Shown: positions 1-12,372, counted from the stretch's first letter. The stretch is DNA of 64,000 bases from Desulfitobacterium dehalogenans ATCC 51507 (GCF_000243155.2 NC_018017.1:1426001-1490000); one strand, 5' to 3'. Translations and numbers: made by a program. The notes: generated from the sequence alone by a model not told the origin.

Positions 1-30
1 CGTAAAGCTACCTGACCCGGATCTCCTTAG

Positions 31-2037
<2,007 letters not shown>

Positions 2038-2154
2038 GACGTTAATTCCAATTCAAAAAATGGTTGTTTATCCACAAAAATGTTGTAATATACACTTTGG
2101 GGTTATACTATAAGCTCTCATATTTCATTATTTGTACATGGGATGGTGAACGAA

Positions 2155-2439
2155 ATGAAAATCTCTCGCGAAGAAGTAGAACATGTGGCCTTGCTTGCTC
2201 GATTGGAATTGACGGAGGAAGAATTAATGACCAATACAGAGCAATTGAACTCTATTCTGGACTATGCAGTTATGCTGGAAAAGTTGAATACGGACGATAT
2301 CAGACCTACGGCTCACGCAGTTCCTTTGCATAATGTGCTGCGGGAGGATCTGGTTAAGCCCTCCATGGACCGTGAAAAAGTACTCGCCAATGCGCCTGAT
2401 GCAAAAGAGGGTTTCTTTAAAGTCCCACGGATTGTTTAA
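2155..2439 (+). CDS. gatC: Asp-tRNA(Asn)/Glu-tRNA(Gln) amidotransferase subunit C
   Basis: Small subunit that stabilises the GatA-GatB heterodimer of the tRNA-dependent amidotransferase. 94 residues from this ATG, beginning MKISREEVEHVALLARLEL, a typical GatC start. An in-frame ATG 12 bases upstream (2143) would add four residues; I prefer the inner start because GGTGA lies just before it and the family begins there. First gene of gatCAB. Confidence 0.93.
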   Translation: MKISREEVEHVALLARLELTEEELMTNTEQLNSILDYAVMLEKLNTDDIRPTAHAVPLHNVLREDLVKPSMDREKVLANAPDAKEGFFKVPRIV

Positions 2440-2476
2440 TATTGAAATTTAGTGTAGCAAAGGAGAAAGGAACTTC

Positions 2477-3952
2477 ATGGAAATGACAGGGCTAACCATT
2501 GGCGAACTGCATGAGCTATTAGAAAGCAGGGCAATCAGTACAACTGAGCTTACCCAAGGTTTTTTGGATAGAATTGAAGCTGTAGATCCTGATATTAGAG
2601 CATTTATCACGGTTACTAAAAAAGAGGCACTTTCCCAAGCGAAGACTGTGGATGAAAAATTAGCCCGGGGAGAGAAGCTTGGAGTTTTAGAGGGAATTCC
2701 GATGGCTCTGAAAGATAATCTTTGCACAGATGGAATTCGCACAACCTGTTCCTCTAAAATCCTGGAGAACTTTATTCCGCCCTATAATGCTGCCGTGGCT
2801 GAGAAGCTGAATGATTCTGGAGCCATTCTCTTAGGAAAGCTCAATATGGATGAGTTTGCCATGGGCTCTTCTACTGAGAACTCCGGATTTTTCGCCACCC
2901 GTAATCCCTGGGATTTGGAACGGGTACCTGGAGGTTCTTCGGGAGGCTCTGTGGCTTCTGTAGCCGCAGACCAAGCAGTCTACTCCTTAGGCTCGGACAC
3001 AGGGGGATCGATTCGTCAACCGGCAGCTTTCTGCGGTGTCGTGGGCTTAAAGCCTACCTATGGGGTAGTGTCTCGCTACGGGCTTATTGCCTATGCTTCT
3101 TCCCTGGATCAAATCGGACCGGTGACGAAAACTGTCCGCGATAATGCTTTAGTGCTCAATGCTATTGCAGGGCATGATCCTAAAGATTCCACTTCAGTGC
3201 CATTTGAGAAACCAGATTATACTCAATTTTTAACCGAAGATATTCGGGGCTTAAGAATCGGTGTGCCTAAGGAGTACTTTGGGCAGGGGATGGATCCCCA
3301 TGTCGAAGAGGTCATTCGGGAAGCCCTTCGCACCTATGAAAGTCTGGGAGCTATCGTTGAAGAATGCTCCTTACCGCATACAGAATATGCTATGCCGGCT
3401 TATTATTTGATTGCTACGGCAGAAGCCAGCTCCAACTTAGCCCGTTATGATGGGGTTCGCTATGGACATCGGGCCGAATCGGCGGAAGATGTCATAGGGA
3501 TGTTCTGCAAAACCCGGGCAGAAGGTTTCGGATCAGAAGTTAAGCGCCGGATCATGCTGGGCACCTATGCCTTAAGTGCCGGGTATTATGACGCCTATTA
3601 TCTGAAGGCTCAAAAGGTAAGGACCCTAATCGTTCAGGACTTTCAACAGGCTTTTGATAAGTTTGATGTGCTCCTTTCACCTACAGCGCCTACTCCAGCT
3701 TTCCGCATCGGGGAGAAATCCGGAGATCCTCTCACCATGTATCTATCCGATGTATGTACTGTCCCCATTAATTTAGCCGGAATCCCGGCCCTATCCATTC
3801 CGGCAGGCTTTGTGGATGGATTGCCGGTGGGTATGCAGCTGATGGGGAAACATTTTGCTGAAGGAATTCTTTATAAGACAGCCTACGCCTACGAGAAAAA
3901 CACCGCCTTCCATACCAGGAAACCAAGCTTAAGCAAAGGAGGGGCGCGGTAA
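2477..3952 (+). CDS. gatA: Asp-tRNA(Asn)/Glu-tRNA(Gln) amidotransferase subunit A
   Basis: Amidase subunit that releases ammonia from glutamine for transamidation of mischarged Glu-tRNA(Gln) or Asp-tRNA(Asn). 491 residues with the amidase signature: catalytic Lys in ALKDNL (about residue 78), and the Gly/Ser-rich stretch GGSSGGS and [12 protein letters not shown] carrying the cis-Ser and nucleophile Ser. AAAGGAG lies 11 bases before the ATG. The stop overlaps the gatB start (TAATG), implying translational coupling. Confidence 0.97.
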   Translation: MEMTGLTIGELHELLESRAISTTELTQGFLDRIEAVDPDIRAFITVTKKEALSQAKTVDEKLARGEKLGVLEGIPMALKDNLCTDGIRTTCSSKILENFIPPYNAAVAEKLNDSGAILLGKLNMDEFAMGSSTENSGFFATRNPWDLERVPGGSSGGSVASVAADQAVYSLGSDTGGSIRQPAAFCGVVGLKPTYGVVSRYGLIAYASSLDQIGPVTKTVRDNALVLNAIAGHDPKDSTSVPFEKPDYTQFLTEDIRGLRIGVPKEYFGQGMDPHVEEVIREALRTYESLGAIVEECSLPHTEYAMPAYYLIATAEASSNLARYDGVRYGHRAESAEDVIGMFCKTRAEGFGSEVKRRIMLGTYALSAGYYDAYYLKAQKVRTLIVQDFQQAFDKFDVLLSPTAPTPAFRIGEKSGDPLTMYLSDVCTVPINLAGIPALSIPAGFVDGLPVGMQLMGKHFAEGILYKTAYAYEKNTAFHTRKPSLSKGGAR

Positions 3953-5406
3953 TGAGTATCTTTGAACGTTATGAAATGGTCTGCGGAGTGGAAGTCCATG
4001 TTGAGCTGGCTACTAAGACCAAGATCTTTTGCAACTGCTCCACCGAGTTTGGGGGAGAGCAAAATACCCATGTCTGTCCCGTTTGTCTGGGGTTGCCTGG
4101 GGTACTGCCGGTCCTCAATCGTGAAGTGGTCAATCTGGCCATCAAAGCTGGTCTGGCTTTACATTGCGAGATTGCCGACTTTTCTAAATTCGATCGTAAA
4201 AATTACTTTTATCCAGATGCACCGAAGAATTTTCAGACATCCCAGTATGATCTGCCTATCTGCAAAAAGGGCTGGTTGGAATTCGAAGTGGGCGGAGAAA
4301 AAAAACAGGTGGGAATAACCCGCGCCCATATGGAAGATGATGCCGGAAAGCTGGTTCATAGCGGTGCCACCATTTCCACCTCCGATGAGTCGTTTGTTGA
4401 TTACAACCGGACCGGAGTGCCTCTCTTGGAGATTGTATCGGAACCGGATATGCGTTCTATTTCCGAAGTGGTGAGCTTCTTGGAAGAATTGGTGCGGACC
4501 ATTCAATACACCGAAGTCTCCGACTGCCGGATGGAACAAGGTTCGGTCCGCTTTGATATTAATGTGTCCTTGCGTCCGCACGGGCAGAAGGAGTTTGGCA
4601 TCCGGACCGAAACGAAGAATCTCAATTCCTTCAGCTCTGTACGGCGCTGCCTGGAATATGAGACTGAGCGCCAAGCCCGACTTTTAGATCAGGGGAAAAG
4701 CATCATTCAGGAAACCCGGACATGGGATGAGGGAAAAGGAGTCACCCTTTCCTTGCGTTCAAAAGAGGAGGCCCATGATTACCGCTATTTCCCTGAGCCG
4801 GATCTGGTGCCCCTGGTTATCGAGAGGGAGTGGGTGGAGGAAATTCGCCAGACCCTTCCGGAAATGCCCGCTGCACGTCGGGAACGTTATAAGTCTTTAG
4901 GATTGACGGAGTATGATGCAGGAGTACTTACTTTGTCTAAGGCGATATCGGACTTTTTTGATGAAGCTCTGAAGAATTATGAAGATGCCAAGACCTTGGC
5001 GAATTGGGTCATGGTGGAGTTCGCCCGCCTCCTCAATGCGAAACAAATCAGTGTGGAAGAATCCCCCGTTCGGCCATCTCAACTGGCTGAGCTCCTGACT
5101 CTGATTGAGAAAGGAGCTATCAGCGGTAAGATCGGCAAAACTGTGATTGAAGAAATGTTTGAATCTGGGAAGGATCCGCAAGTCATTGTTCAAGAGAAGG
5201 GCTTGGCACAAATCAGCGATACAGATGCCTTACTGAAACTGGTAGATGAAGTGATTGCCGCTCATCCTCAATCGGTGGAAGACTATAAAGCCGGTAAGGA
5301 GAGAGCCATGGGCTTCCTTGTCGGTCAGATGATGAAAGCCACCAAAGGCCAGGCTAACCCCGGTGTGGTCAATACCCTGCTCAAGGAACAGCTAGCGAAG
5401 GTTTAA
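3952..5406 (+). CDS. gatB: Asp-tRNA(Asn)/Glu-tRNA(Gln) amidotransferase subunit B
   Basis: Subunit that binds the mischarged tRNA, phosphorylates the glutamyl or aspartyl group and receives ammonia from GatA. 484 residues; begins with the GatB core (CGVEVHVEL), has the zinc-type cysteines CNCS...[12 protein letters not shown], the [13 protein letters not shown] motif, and the YqeY-like tail domain at the C terminus. AAAGGAGGGG precedes the start inside gatA. Followed by a clear intrinsic terminator. Confidence 0.97.
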   Translation: MSIFERYEMVCGVEVHVELATKTKIFCNCSTEFGGEQNTHVCPVCLGLPGVLPVLNREVVNLAIKAGLALHCEIADFSKFDRKNYFYPDAPKNFQTSQYDLPICKKGWLEFEVGGEKKQVGITRAHMEDDAGKLVHSGATISTSDESFVDYNRTGVPLLEIVSEPDMRSISEVVSFLEELVRTIQYTEVSDCRMEQGSVRFDINVSLRPHGQKEFGIRTETKNLNSFSSVRRCLEYETERQARLLDQGKSIIQETRTWDEGKGVTLSLRSKEEAHDYRYFPEPDLVPLVIEREWVEEIRQTLPEMPAARRERYKSLGLTEYDAGVLTLSKAISDFFDEALKNYEDAKTLANWVMVEFARLLNAKQISVEESPVRPSQLAELLTLIEKGAISGKIGKTVIEEMFESGKDPQVIVQEKGLAQISDTDALLKLVDEVIAAHPQSVEDYKAGKERAMGFLVGQMMKATKGQANPGVVNTLLKEQLAKV

Positions 5407-5434
5407 GAGTAGAATTTAGAGAATTGTTGATCGA

Positions 5435-5476
5435 TAAAGCTTTCTTTCCAGACATTTGGGAAGAAAGCTTTTTTAT
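5435..5476 (+). terminator. Intrinsic terminator of gatCAB
   Basis: An inverted repeat AAAGCTTTCTT / AAGAAAGCTTT with a short loop, followed by a T run. It lies 30 bases after the gatB stop, as expected for the end of the operon. Confidence 0.85.
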
Positions 5477-5526
5477 GCAAGAAGTTATTTAATTTGAAGT
5501 TTCAAAATAATTAATCAATGAGAAGA

Positions 5527-5555
5527 TTGTTTCCTTTGTAAAACCATAGTAAAAT
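5527..5555 (+). promoter_or_regulatory. Candidate sigma-A promoter of the soluble chemoreceptor gene
   Basis: TTGTTT at 5527-5532 and TAAAAT at 5550-5555 are separated by 17 bases and lie upstream of the next gene, in a 255-base gap. Sequence match only. Confidence 0.5.
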
Positions 5556-5661
5556 GGTGGTGATTTTAAATAGTACTTGGTAATTGATCTAAGATTGCAA
5601 AGGCCTATTATGACGTCAAAGCTGTCGAAGTGGTTCACTTTCGAAGTCTGGAGGAAAGAAG

Positions 5662-6483
5662 ATGGAAGTATTGAAAGGGCAGGAAGCGCTGCAGGCTCTG
5701 ATTGGCGTTTTGCCTCATATCGTTAAGTCTCTACCTGAAGATATGGCGTTATATGTCACGGATGGCGAAAACTACTTACAAGTTGCGGAAGGTCCCGATT
5801 TACAGATTGGCATCACTGTGGGGAGCAAGGTATGGGGAAAAGCCACGGAAAAGTGCATGAAGGAGAAAAGAAAAACATCCTTTAATGTTCGTGACGGCAT
5901 GCCATTTAAAGGGGTGAACATCCCGATTCTCGATGAAAATAAAAATCCCGTAGGTACCATATTATGTGCTACAGGCCGAAAAAAGCAGCAGGATGTCTAT
6001 CAAGTGGCTGAGCAATTAGCAGATACTTTGGACCAAATGGCTGAGGCGATGAATGAGATTGCCAGTGGGGCAGCAAGGCTGGCAGAAGTCGGGCAAGCAC
6101 TTACAGAAAAGGCACAATTATCCGATAAGAAAATTAGCGAAACAGAAGTCATCATCAATTCGATCAAATCCATATCCAATCAGACCAATTTGCTGGGATT
6201 AAATGCGGCGATCGAGTCCGCGAGGGCCGGAGAGTATGGACGCGGGTTTGGTGTAGTCGCACAGGAAATCCGCAAATTAGCTGATGAGAGTAAACATTCA
6301 ACAGAGCAGGTCAGGGTCATCATTGAGGCGATTTCATCTGCAGTAAAGAATATGATCCTATCCGCCGAGGAGTCTGGAGCGATCTCCCAGCAGCAAGCGG
6401 CTGCGATTCAGGAAAATACAGCAACGATCGATGAGCTGCGCAATGTAGGGTTAAAATTAAAGGACTTCGCAGCAAAGTTATAA
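5662..6483 (+). CDS. Soluble methyl-accepting-chemotaxis-type signalling protein
   Basis: 273 residues, no membrane segment. The first 110 residues form a small sensor-like domain with alternating strands ([14 protein letters not shown]...), and the C-terminal 150 residues are a short MCP signalling hairpin with the diagnostic tip ([19 protein letters not shown]) that contacts CheA/CheW. The methylation helices are short compared with a full receptor. It stands alone between two terminators. GGAGGAAAG precedes the ATG by 3 to 4 bases. Inferred role: cytoplasmic chemosensory or signalling input; ligand unknown. Confidence 0.85.
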   Translation: MEVLKGQEALQALIGVLPHIVKSLPEDMALYVTDGENYLQVAEGPDLQIGITVGSKVWGKATEKCMKEKRKTSFNVRDGMPFKGVNIPILDENKNPVGTILCATGRKKQQDVYQVAEQLADTLDQMAEAMNEIASGAARLAEVGQALTEKAQLSDKKISETEVIINSIKSISNQTNLLGLNAAIESARAGEYGRGFGVVAQEIRKLADESKHSTEQVRVIIEAISSAVKNMILSAEESGAISQQQAAAIQENTATIDELRNVGLKLKDFAAKL

Positions 6484-6492
6484 GCAATCGGG

Positions 6493-6534
6493 CTTCCTTT
6501 CTGGAGTATAATCTGAAAGGAAGTTTTGTTTTAG
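6493..6534 (+). terminator. Intrinsic terminator after soluble chemoreceptor gene
   Basis: Stem CTTCCTTTC / GAAAGGAAG with a 13-base loop followed by TTTTGTTTT, starting 10 bases after the stop codon. Confidence 0.85.
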
Positions 6535-6647
6535 TTATTCGACAAAGTATACAGTATTTGTTGGGGTAAATAGTTCACAAATTTCTAGATTGTGTTAGTA
6601 TTAAGGTCGATGAATATTTGCTAAAAATGCAAGGAGCTGAAATAGTC

Positions 6648-7790
6648 GTGGAAGAAAGAACATTAACCATCGTGGACACGACATTGCGGGATGGAGAACA
6701 GACTGCAGGAGTAGTATTTTCTAATCAGGAAAAACTGATGATTGCCCGGATGCTGAATGATCTCGGTGTCCATCAGATTGAAGCTGGGGTTCCGGTCATG
6801 GGTGGAGATGAGCAAAAGGCCATCCGTGATATTGTTAAGATGAACTTGAAGGCCAGTATTATGGGATGGAACCGGGCTGTGATAGCGGACATTGAAAAAT
6901 CTATGGATTGTGGATGCGATGCTGTTGCTATATCGATTTCTACTTCGGACATTCATATCGAACATAAGCTGATGACCACGCGGGAAGATGTGCTGGCAAG
7001 AATGGTTAAGGCCACCGAATTTGCCAAGAAAAATGGGCTTTATATATCAGTGAATGCTGAGGATGCCTCCCGTTCCGATATGGATTTTCTCCTGGAATTT
7101 GCCCGTCTGGCCAAAGAGGCGGGGGCAGACCGGCTCCGCTATTGTGATACGGTGGGGATTCTTGAGCCTTTCACGACGTTTGAACGAATTACAAAGATAA
7201 AAGAAACCATCGATATTGATATAGAGATGCATACTCACAATGACTTTGGTATGGCAACCGCCAACGCTCTAGCCGGGGTAAAAGCGGGGGCCAGCCATAT
7301 TGGGGTAACTGTCAACGGTTTGGGAGAGCGGGCCGGCAATGCAGCCCTAGAGGAAGTTGTCATGGCGCTGAAGTATTTGGCAGGAGTCGATCTGAAGTTT
7401 GCCACAGGGCGTTTTGTAGAGGTCTCAGAATTTGTGGCGAGAGCATCAGGACGTTCTGTTCCTGCTTGGAAGGCCATCGTGGGCAGTAACATGTTTGCTC
7501 ATGAGTCAGGGATCCACGCGGATGGAGCGTTGAAGAACCCCCTCACCTACGAAGTGTTTAAACCGGAGGAAGTAGGCTTAGAGCGTCAGATTGTTATTGG
7601 TAAACACTCGGGAACTGCCGCCATCAAAGCTAAGTTCCGGAATGAATACGGTAAAGAGATTACGGATGAAGAAGCCGATGAGCTTCTTGCCCGGGTAAGA
7701 GCTTTTGCTGTGGATATGAAGCGCTCCCTCTTTGATAAGGAGCTTATGTATATTTACGAAGATTTGCTTAGGGAAAAAGGAGATCATTAA
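6648..7790 (+). CDS. Homocitrate synthase-family enzyme (NifV-like; candidate Re-citrate synthase)
   Basis: 380 residues of the DRE-TIM metallolyase fold: DTTLRDGEQ at the N terminus, HTHNDFGMA metal-binding motif near residue 200, and VNGLGERAGNAALEEV. Family members condense acetyl-CoA with a 2-oxoacid (homocitrate, isopropylmalate or, for Re-citrate synthase, citrate). It is directly followed by NADP isocitrate dehydrogenase, which fits citrate formation in an oxidative 2-oxoglutarate branch better than nitrogenase cofactor synthesis; that is inference. I chose GTG 6648 since AAGGAG (6631-6636) precedes it; a TTG 30 bases upstream also keeps the frame. Confidence 0.88.
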   Translation: MEERTLTIVDTTLRDGEQTAGVVFSNQEKLMIARMLNDLGVHQIEAGVPVMGGDEQKAIRDIVKMNLKASIMGWNRAVIADIEKSMDCGCDAVAISISTSDIHIEHKLMTTREDVLARMVKATEFAKKNGLYISVNAEDASRSDMDFLLEFARLAKEAGADRLRYCDTVGILEPFTTFERITKIKETIDIDIEMHTHNDFGMATANALAGVKAGASHIGVTVNGLGERAGNAALEEVVMALKYLAGVDLKFATGRFVEVSEFVARASGRSVPAWKAIVGSNMFAHESGIHADGALKNPLTYEVFKPEEVGLERQIVIGKHSGTAAIKAKFRNEYGKEITDEEADELLARVRAFAVDMKRSLFDKELMYIYEDLLREKGDH

Positions 7791-7827
7791 CCTAACCCAT
7801 AAGTAATTTTAATATAAGGAGGAAGCC

Positions 7828-9039
7828 ATGACTAAAATTCAAATGAATGTCCCCTTGGTGGAGATGGACGGAGATGAAATGACCCGGATTATCTGGGACT
7901 ATATCAAGGAAATCCTGCTTCATCCCTACATTGAATTGAAGACTGAGTATTATGATCTGGGACTGCAGAAACGGGACGAAACCGATGACCAGATCACCAT
8001 TGATGCAGCTTTGGCCACCAAGAAATATGGGGTAGCGGTTAAATGTGCTACGATTACACCCAATGCACAGCGGGTGGAAGAATACAATCTAAAGCAAATG
8101 TGGAAGAGTCCCAACGGAACCATCCGGGCCCTTCTCGATGGAACGGTCTTTCGTGCTCCCGTTCTTGTGGAAGGCATCAAGCCCTTAGTCACCACTTGGA
8201 AGAAACCCATTACCATCGCTCGTCATGCCTATGGAGATATCTATAGAAATGTGGAGTATCGGGTAGGTGGTCCAGGCAAGGCTGAGCTTGTTTTCTCAGG
8301 TGAACATGGGGAAGAATCGCGTCAGACCATCTATGACTTTGAAGGTAAGGGAATCCTGATGGGAATGCATAACCTTGATCATTCCATTGAGAGTTTTGCC
8401 CGGGCTTGTTTTAATTACGCACTGGATGTCAATCAGGATCTTTGGTTTTCTACCAAAGACACCATCTCCAAGCAATACGATCATACCTTTAAGGATATCT
8501 TCCAGGAAATCTATGACAAGGAATATAAGGAACGCTTTGACGAGGCTCAATTGGAATATTTCTACACCCTCATTGACGATGCCGTCGCCCGAGTCATCCG
8601 CTCAGAAGGCGGGTACATCTGGGCTTGTAAGAATTATGATGGGGATGTGATGTCGGACATGGTGGCCACGGCCTTTGGAAGTCTGGCCATGATGACCTCC
8701 GTCCTGGTTTCCCCGGAGGGATATTTCGAATATGAAGCGGCCCATGGTACCGTCACTCGTCACTATTACAAGCATCTCCAAGGGGAAGAGACATCAACGA
8801 ATCCCATCGCCACTATTTTTGCCTGGACGGGCGCCCTTAAAAAGCGTGGAGAGTTGGATGATTTGAAGGATTTGGTTGATTTTGCCAGACAATTAGAGGA
8901 AGCCTCCTTAAAGACCATAGAAGCTGGAATTATGACCAAAGATCTGGCACTGATCTCTGAGTTGCCCAATATAAAAACTGTAAACACAAAAAGTTTCCTC
9001 GAAGAGATTAAGAAAACTCTTGATACTATCCGCTCATAG
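7828..9039 (+). CDS. icd: NADP-dependent isocitrate dehydrogenase, eukaryotic-type
   Basis: Oxidative decarboxylation of isocitrate to 2-oxoglutarate. 403 residues, matching the homodimeric type found in eukaryotes and some clostridia: [13 protein letters not shown] at the N terminus, [17 protein letters not shown] substrate motif, and [10 protein letters not shown] with the NADP-binding loop near the C terminus. AGGAGGAAG lies just before the ATG. The gene follows the homocitrate-synthase-family gene by 37 bases, so both are probably one transcript supplying 2-oxoglutarate for glutamate. Confidence 0.96.
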   Translation: MTKIQMNVPLVEMDGDEMTRIIWDYIKEILLHPYIELKTEYYDLGLQKRDETDDQITIDAALATKKYGVAVKCATITPNAQRVEEYNLKQMWKSPNGTIRALLDGTVFRAPVLVEGIKPLVTTWKKPITIARHAYGDIYRNVEYRVGGPGKAELVFSGEHGEESRQTIYDFEGKGILMGMHNLDHSIESFARACFNYALDVNQDLWFSTKDTISKQYDHTFKDIFQEIYDKEYKERFDEAQLEYFYTLIDDAVARVIRSEGGYIWACKNYDGDVMSDMVATAFGSLAMMTSVLVSPEGYFEYEAAHGTVTRHYYKHLQGEETSTNPIATIFAWTGALKKRGELDDLKDLVDFARQLEEASLKTIEAGIMTKDLALISELPNIKTVNTKSFLEEIKKTLDTIRS

Positions 9040-9046
9040 GAAAAGA

Positions 9047-9087
9047 GGGAAGGTTCCCATATCTCACCGAGATATGGGGCCTTTCCC
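9047..9087 (+). terminator. Long hairpin between icd and the LarA-like gene
   Basis: Arms 9047-9065 and 9069-9087 pair almost throughout (GGGAAGG...CCCATATCTC against GAGATATGGG...CCTTTCCC) with a three-base loop. There is no long T run after it, so it may be a weak terminator, a processing site or an mRNA-stabilising element. Confidence 0.6.
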
Positions 9088-9136
9088 TTATCGCGGCTTA
9101 TTTGAATCAGTATATGGTGCATAGGGAGGGAAACTT

Positions 9137-10417
9137 ATGAAAAAGGAATATCGGTTTAAATACGGTGAAGGGTATCAGGAGTTTCTACTCAATCCGCAGA
9201 ATGTCATCCAGGAGCTCCAGGCCAAAGATATTCAGCCTTTAGAGGATGTGGTGAAGGAAATCGAGAGGGTTCTCGATACTCCCATCGCCTCTCCGTCTTT
9301 CAATACCTTGTTTAAGGCAGGGGATCAGGTTACGATTGTCGTCAGTGATATCACACGTCTGGTAAAGCTTCATGAATATCTGCCCACGGTTGTGAATCGA
9401 TTGAATACCTTAGGCATTCCGGATAAGGATATCCTTATCCTAACGGCTACCGGAACTCACCGGGGACAAACTCCTGAGGAGAAAAAGAAGATTGTCGGAG
9501 AGGAGGTGTATTCACGAATTGAGGTGGTGGATCATGACTGCGACCATTCCGAAATGGTACATGTGGGAACAACTCCTCGGGGCACGGAAGTGGTTGTCAA
9601 CCGCTTCGTTGTGGACCGGAAGGTGATTCTCACCGGAGGAATTGTTCATCACCTGATGGCCGGCTTCGGCGGTGGGCGCAAGTCCATTCTTCCAGGGGTA
9701 GCAAGCCGGAAGACCATTGCTCAAAACCATTTGCATTCCTTGGATCCCAATGCAGAGCAGTCCAATCCATTGATCGGGGTAGGAGCACTTATCGATAACC
9801 CTTTGCATGAAGATATGGTCGATGCGACACGCTTTGTCAATCCTGAATTCCTCATTAATACCATTATCCATACGGATGGCCGGATTGCTAAATTTGTGGC
9901 CGGACACTGGCTAAAAGCTTGGGAAGAAGGCTGTACATGGGCTGATGAGAATTATGGAGTACCGATTGAGAAGAAGGCTGATCTCGTCATTGCCAGCTGT
10001 GGGGGTTTCCCTAAAGATATTTCTCTCTATCAGAGTACCAAAACCTTATTTAATGCGGCTCTTGCCGTCAAGCCCGGCGGTACGATTCTTATTCTGGCTG
10101 AGTGCCGGGAAGGGGCCGGCGCAGATGAGTTTTTCGGATGGAATGAGCCCCTTAAGGAAAAAGTCCTTGATCCAGAGCTGCGCAAGAACTTTACCATTCC
10201 TGGATATATCTTCTATGCCGCAGTGGAATCAGCCCGTAAGGCAAAAGTCATTCTCTACTCGGAGATTGAGCCGAAGTTGGTCAAACCCATGGGAGTAATC
10301 GGGGTCAATTCATTTCAAGAGGCCATACAATTGGCTCAAATTGATCAGGAAAAACAAGATGTAATTTTAATGCCCTATGGGGGGGCAACCATACCTTTGT
10401 ACCAAAAGGGTAACTAA
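9137..10417 (+). CDS. LarA-family nickel-pincer racemase/epimerase homologue
   Basis: 426 residues of the lactate racemase LarA family. The key positions match well: SDITR at 70-74, GTHRG with His108, HHLMAGFGGGRKS with His171/172 and Lys182 (the residue that carries the pyridinium thioamide pincer cofactor), and NHLH near 197-200. Members interconvert 2-hydroxyacid stereoisomers using nickel; substrates differ among homologues, so lactate is only one possibility. AGGGAGGG precedes the start. The following symporter gene suggests uptake and racemisation of a hydroxyacid. The larB/C/E cofactor genes are not in this window. Confidence 0.85.
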   Translation: MKKEYRFKYGEGYQEFLLNPQNVIQELQAKDIQPLEDVVKEIERVLDTPIASPSFNTLFKAGDQVTIVVSDITRLVKLHEYLPTVVNRLNTLGIPDKDILILTATGTHRGQTPEEKKKIVGEEVYSRIEVVDHDCDHSEMVHVGTTPRGTEVVVNRFVVDRKVILTGGIVHHLMAGFGGGRKSILPGVASRKTIAQNHLHSLDPNAEQSNPLIGVGALIDNPLHEDMVDATRFVNPEFLINTIIHTDGRIAKFVAGHWLKAWEEGCTWADENYGVPIEKKADLVIASCGGFPKDISLYQSTKTLFNAALAVKPGGTILILAECREGAGADEFFGWNEPLKEKVLDPELRKNFTIPGYIFYAAVESARKAKVILYSEIEPKLVKPMGVIGVNSFQEAIQLAQIDQEKQDVILMPYGGATIPLYQKGN

Positions 10418-10511
10418 TTGTAGTATAAAAAGTGAAGTACAGAAGTTCAGTAGGACTTTGAAGAAAATTAAATCTTAACTTTCAAATTAACTTTAGTAGG
10501 ATGGTGGCGAG

Positions 10512-11939
10512 ATGTTCAATATACCTTTGCTGATTGTAATTCTTTATATTATTGCGTTATTTGGAATTAGTGTTTATGCCTCTAAACGCGCCAAGGGAAC
10601 GGAAGGATTCCTCCTTGCCGGTCGTCAGATGACGACTCCTCTCATTGCCGTATTGATTACAGGTTTAGCCATCGGCGGGGCTTCGACCATTGGTGTGGCG
10701 GAACAGGCCTATAATGTGGGACTTGCTGCCGGCTGGTATAATGTGGCCTGGGGTGCAGGGGCGATCTGTATGGGAATGTTGGCTGCCGCCAAATACCGTA
10801 GTATGAATATCACTACAGTTCCCGAGATGTTTGAGAAGTTCTATGATGTTAAAGGCCGGGTGATCTGTGTACTCAGTCAAATTACCATTCAACTGGTCAT
10901 AACATCCCTGCAATACCTTGCCGGCGGAGCGATCCTGGCCTCCTTGCTCCCTTCCGTGTTTACGCTGCAGTCGGGAATCATTATAAGTGCCATTGTTTTT
11001 ATTGGAATTACCTTCGTCGGAGGAATGTGGTCCGCCGGTATTTCGAATATCTTAAATGTAGTTTTGATCTATCTGGGAATTGCTGTGGCGACCATTTCCA
11101 CTCTCATGAACCAAGGTGGGATTGCACAGATCGCTGTGAAGCTTCCCCAAGAGGTCCCGTATTTTCATTGGGTGGATGGTCTGGGCTGGATTGTCATTGC
11201 CGGCTGGTTTGCCGTGATGATCACGCAAACCATGTCCATTCAAGGTACAGTACAGATTTCCTTAAGTGCCAAGGATGCGAAGACAGCACGGAATGGATTT
11301 GTCATTGGGGGGCTTTTGATGCTGCCCATAGGTTTTCTCGCCGCCTTGATGGGAATTGCTGCCAAGGGAATGTATCCGGATATGAGTGCAACCCTGGCGC
11401 TGCCCCAAATGATTATGTCGCAGCCTCCGATACTTGCCGGAATCACCCTTGCCGCTCTTTGGGCTGCGGATGTATCTACAGCAGGAAGTTTATTATTAGG
11501 TTCCGCCACCTTATTTTCCCAGGATATCTATAAACGCTTTTTACGTCCGGATAGCGATGAGAAGCATTTAATGTGGGTGACAAAGTTTTCGGTGATCGCT
11601 TTAGGTGTACTGACCTTTACTTTAGCTTTGACGATCAGTGGGATTCTGAAGACGATTATGATCGGACTTAGCCTGACCACAGCTTTTACCGTTGTATTCC
11701 TGTTTACTGTTTTTGCGCCGGGGCTTGCCCGGAGGAGTTCAGCTTTTTATACGAATCTCGTGGGGATTGCGGCAATTATTTTATGGCAATTTATCCCGGT
11801 CATAAGGGTGTTCCCTCATGTGATTTATCTGGAGTGGATTGTCTGTTTAATTACGTTTTTATTGGTGCCTATTTTTGATCGACAGCCCATTCAAACAGGA
11901 AATAAAGAGGCTTCTGTATTAGGACAAATTGCAAAGTAG
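10512..11939 (+). CDS. Sodium:solute symporter (SSS family)
   Basis: 475 residues with about 12-13 hydrophobic membrane segments and the SSS-type N terminus (YASKRAKGTEGFLLAGRQM, then AGGASTIG). It imports an organic solute with sodium. Substrate cannot be read from sequence; location 94 bases after a LarA-type gene makes a hydroxy- or monocarboxylate plausible. GGTGGCG lies just before the ATG and a terminator follows the gene. Confidence 0.9.
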   Translation: MFNIPLLIVILYIIALFGISVYASKRAKGTEGFLLAGRQMTTPLIAVLITGLAIGGASTIGVAEQAYNVGLAAGWYNVAWGAGAICMGMLAAAKYRSMNITTVPEMFEKFYDVKGRVICVLSQITIQLVITSLQYLAGGAILASLLPSVFTLQSGIIISAIVFIGITFVGGMWSAGISNILNVVLIYLGIAVATISTLMNQGGIAQIAVKLPQEVPYFHWVDGLGWIVIAGWFAVMITQTMSIQGTVQISLSAKDAKTARNGFVIGGLLMLPIGFLAALMGIAAKGMYPDMSATLALPQMIMSQPPILAGITLAALWAADVSTAGSLLLGSATLFSQDIYKRFLRPDSDEKHLMWVTKFSVIALGVLTFTLALTISGILKTIMIGLSLTTAFTVVFLFTVFAPGLARRSSAFYTNLVGIAAIILWQFIPVIRVFPHVIYLEWIVCLITFLLVPIFDRQPIQTGNKEASVLGQIAK

Positions 11940-11961
11940 AGCTGGATCGTTGTATGTGTAT

Positions 11962-11989
11962 AAAGCCGGGGCTATGCCTCGGTTTTATT
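11962..11989 (+). terminator. Intrinsic terminator after the symporter gene
   Basis: AAAGCCGGGGC / GCCTCGGTTTT hairpin with a three-base loop, ending in a T run, 22 bases past the stop. Confidence 0.85.
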
Positions 11990-12075
11990 ATTAGGAGATC
12001 CAGAGTGACAGGCTAGTGACAAAAGGGAGTTATGGGATTAAAATAAACTTCTAGGGTACATAGGAGGGGATTTAG

Positions 12076-12360
12076 ATGAGTTTTCAGGGTGTGATCATAG
12101 GAATCATGGTTTTTATCATAATCGGTGTCTTTCATCCCATCGTTATCAAGGGAGAGTACTATTTCGGAAAAAGGATCTGGCCCTTATTCTTGGTCGCAGG
12201 GGTGGTACTGATCGGCGCTTCTCTATTCATCACGAATAATATGCTTTCCGCAATCGTCAGTGTGACAGGCTTCTCCTGTCTCTGGAGTATCCATGAAATT
12301 CTTGAGCAGGAAAAACGGGTGAAAAAAGGCTGGTTTCCAAGCAATCCGAACAGAAAGTGA
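12076..12360 (+). CDS. Small membrane protein, DUF4491-like
   Basis: 94 residues with three hydrophobic helices (about residues 5-21, 36-52 and 56-70) and a basic C terminus (KKGWFPSNPNRK). The pattern GxFHPxVIKGEYYFGKRIWP resembles the DUF4491 family, from memory. Function unknown; probably an inner-membrane protein. Strong AGGAGGGG site before the ATG. Monocistronic by appearance. Confidence 0.7.
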   Translation: MSFQGVIIGIMVFIIIGVFHPIVIKGEYYFGKRIWPLFLVAGVVLIGASLFITNNMLSAIVSVTGFSCLWSIHEILEQEKRVKKGWFPSNPNRK

Positions 12361-12372
12361 AGGAAAAGAGGT

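Noticed and set aside
2064-2333. Frame overlapping the gatC start
   Set aside because: Out of frame with GatC, which matches its family; no ribosome site.
5611-5650. Imperfect inverted repeat TCGAAGTG..CACTTTCGA before the soluble chemoreceptor gene
   Set aside because: One unmatched base and close to the ribosome site; too weak to call an operator.
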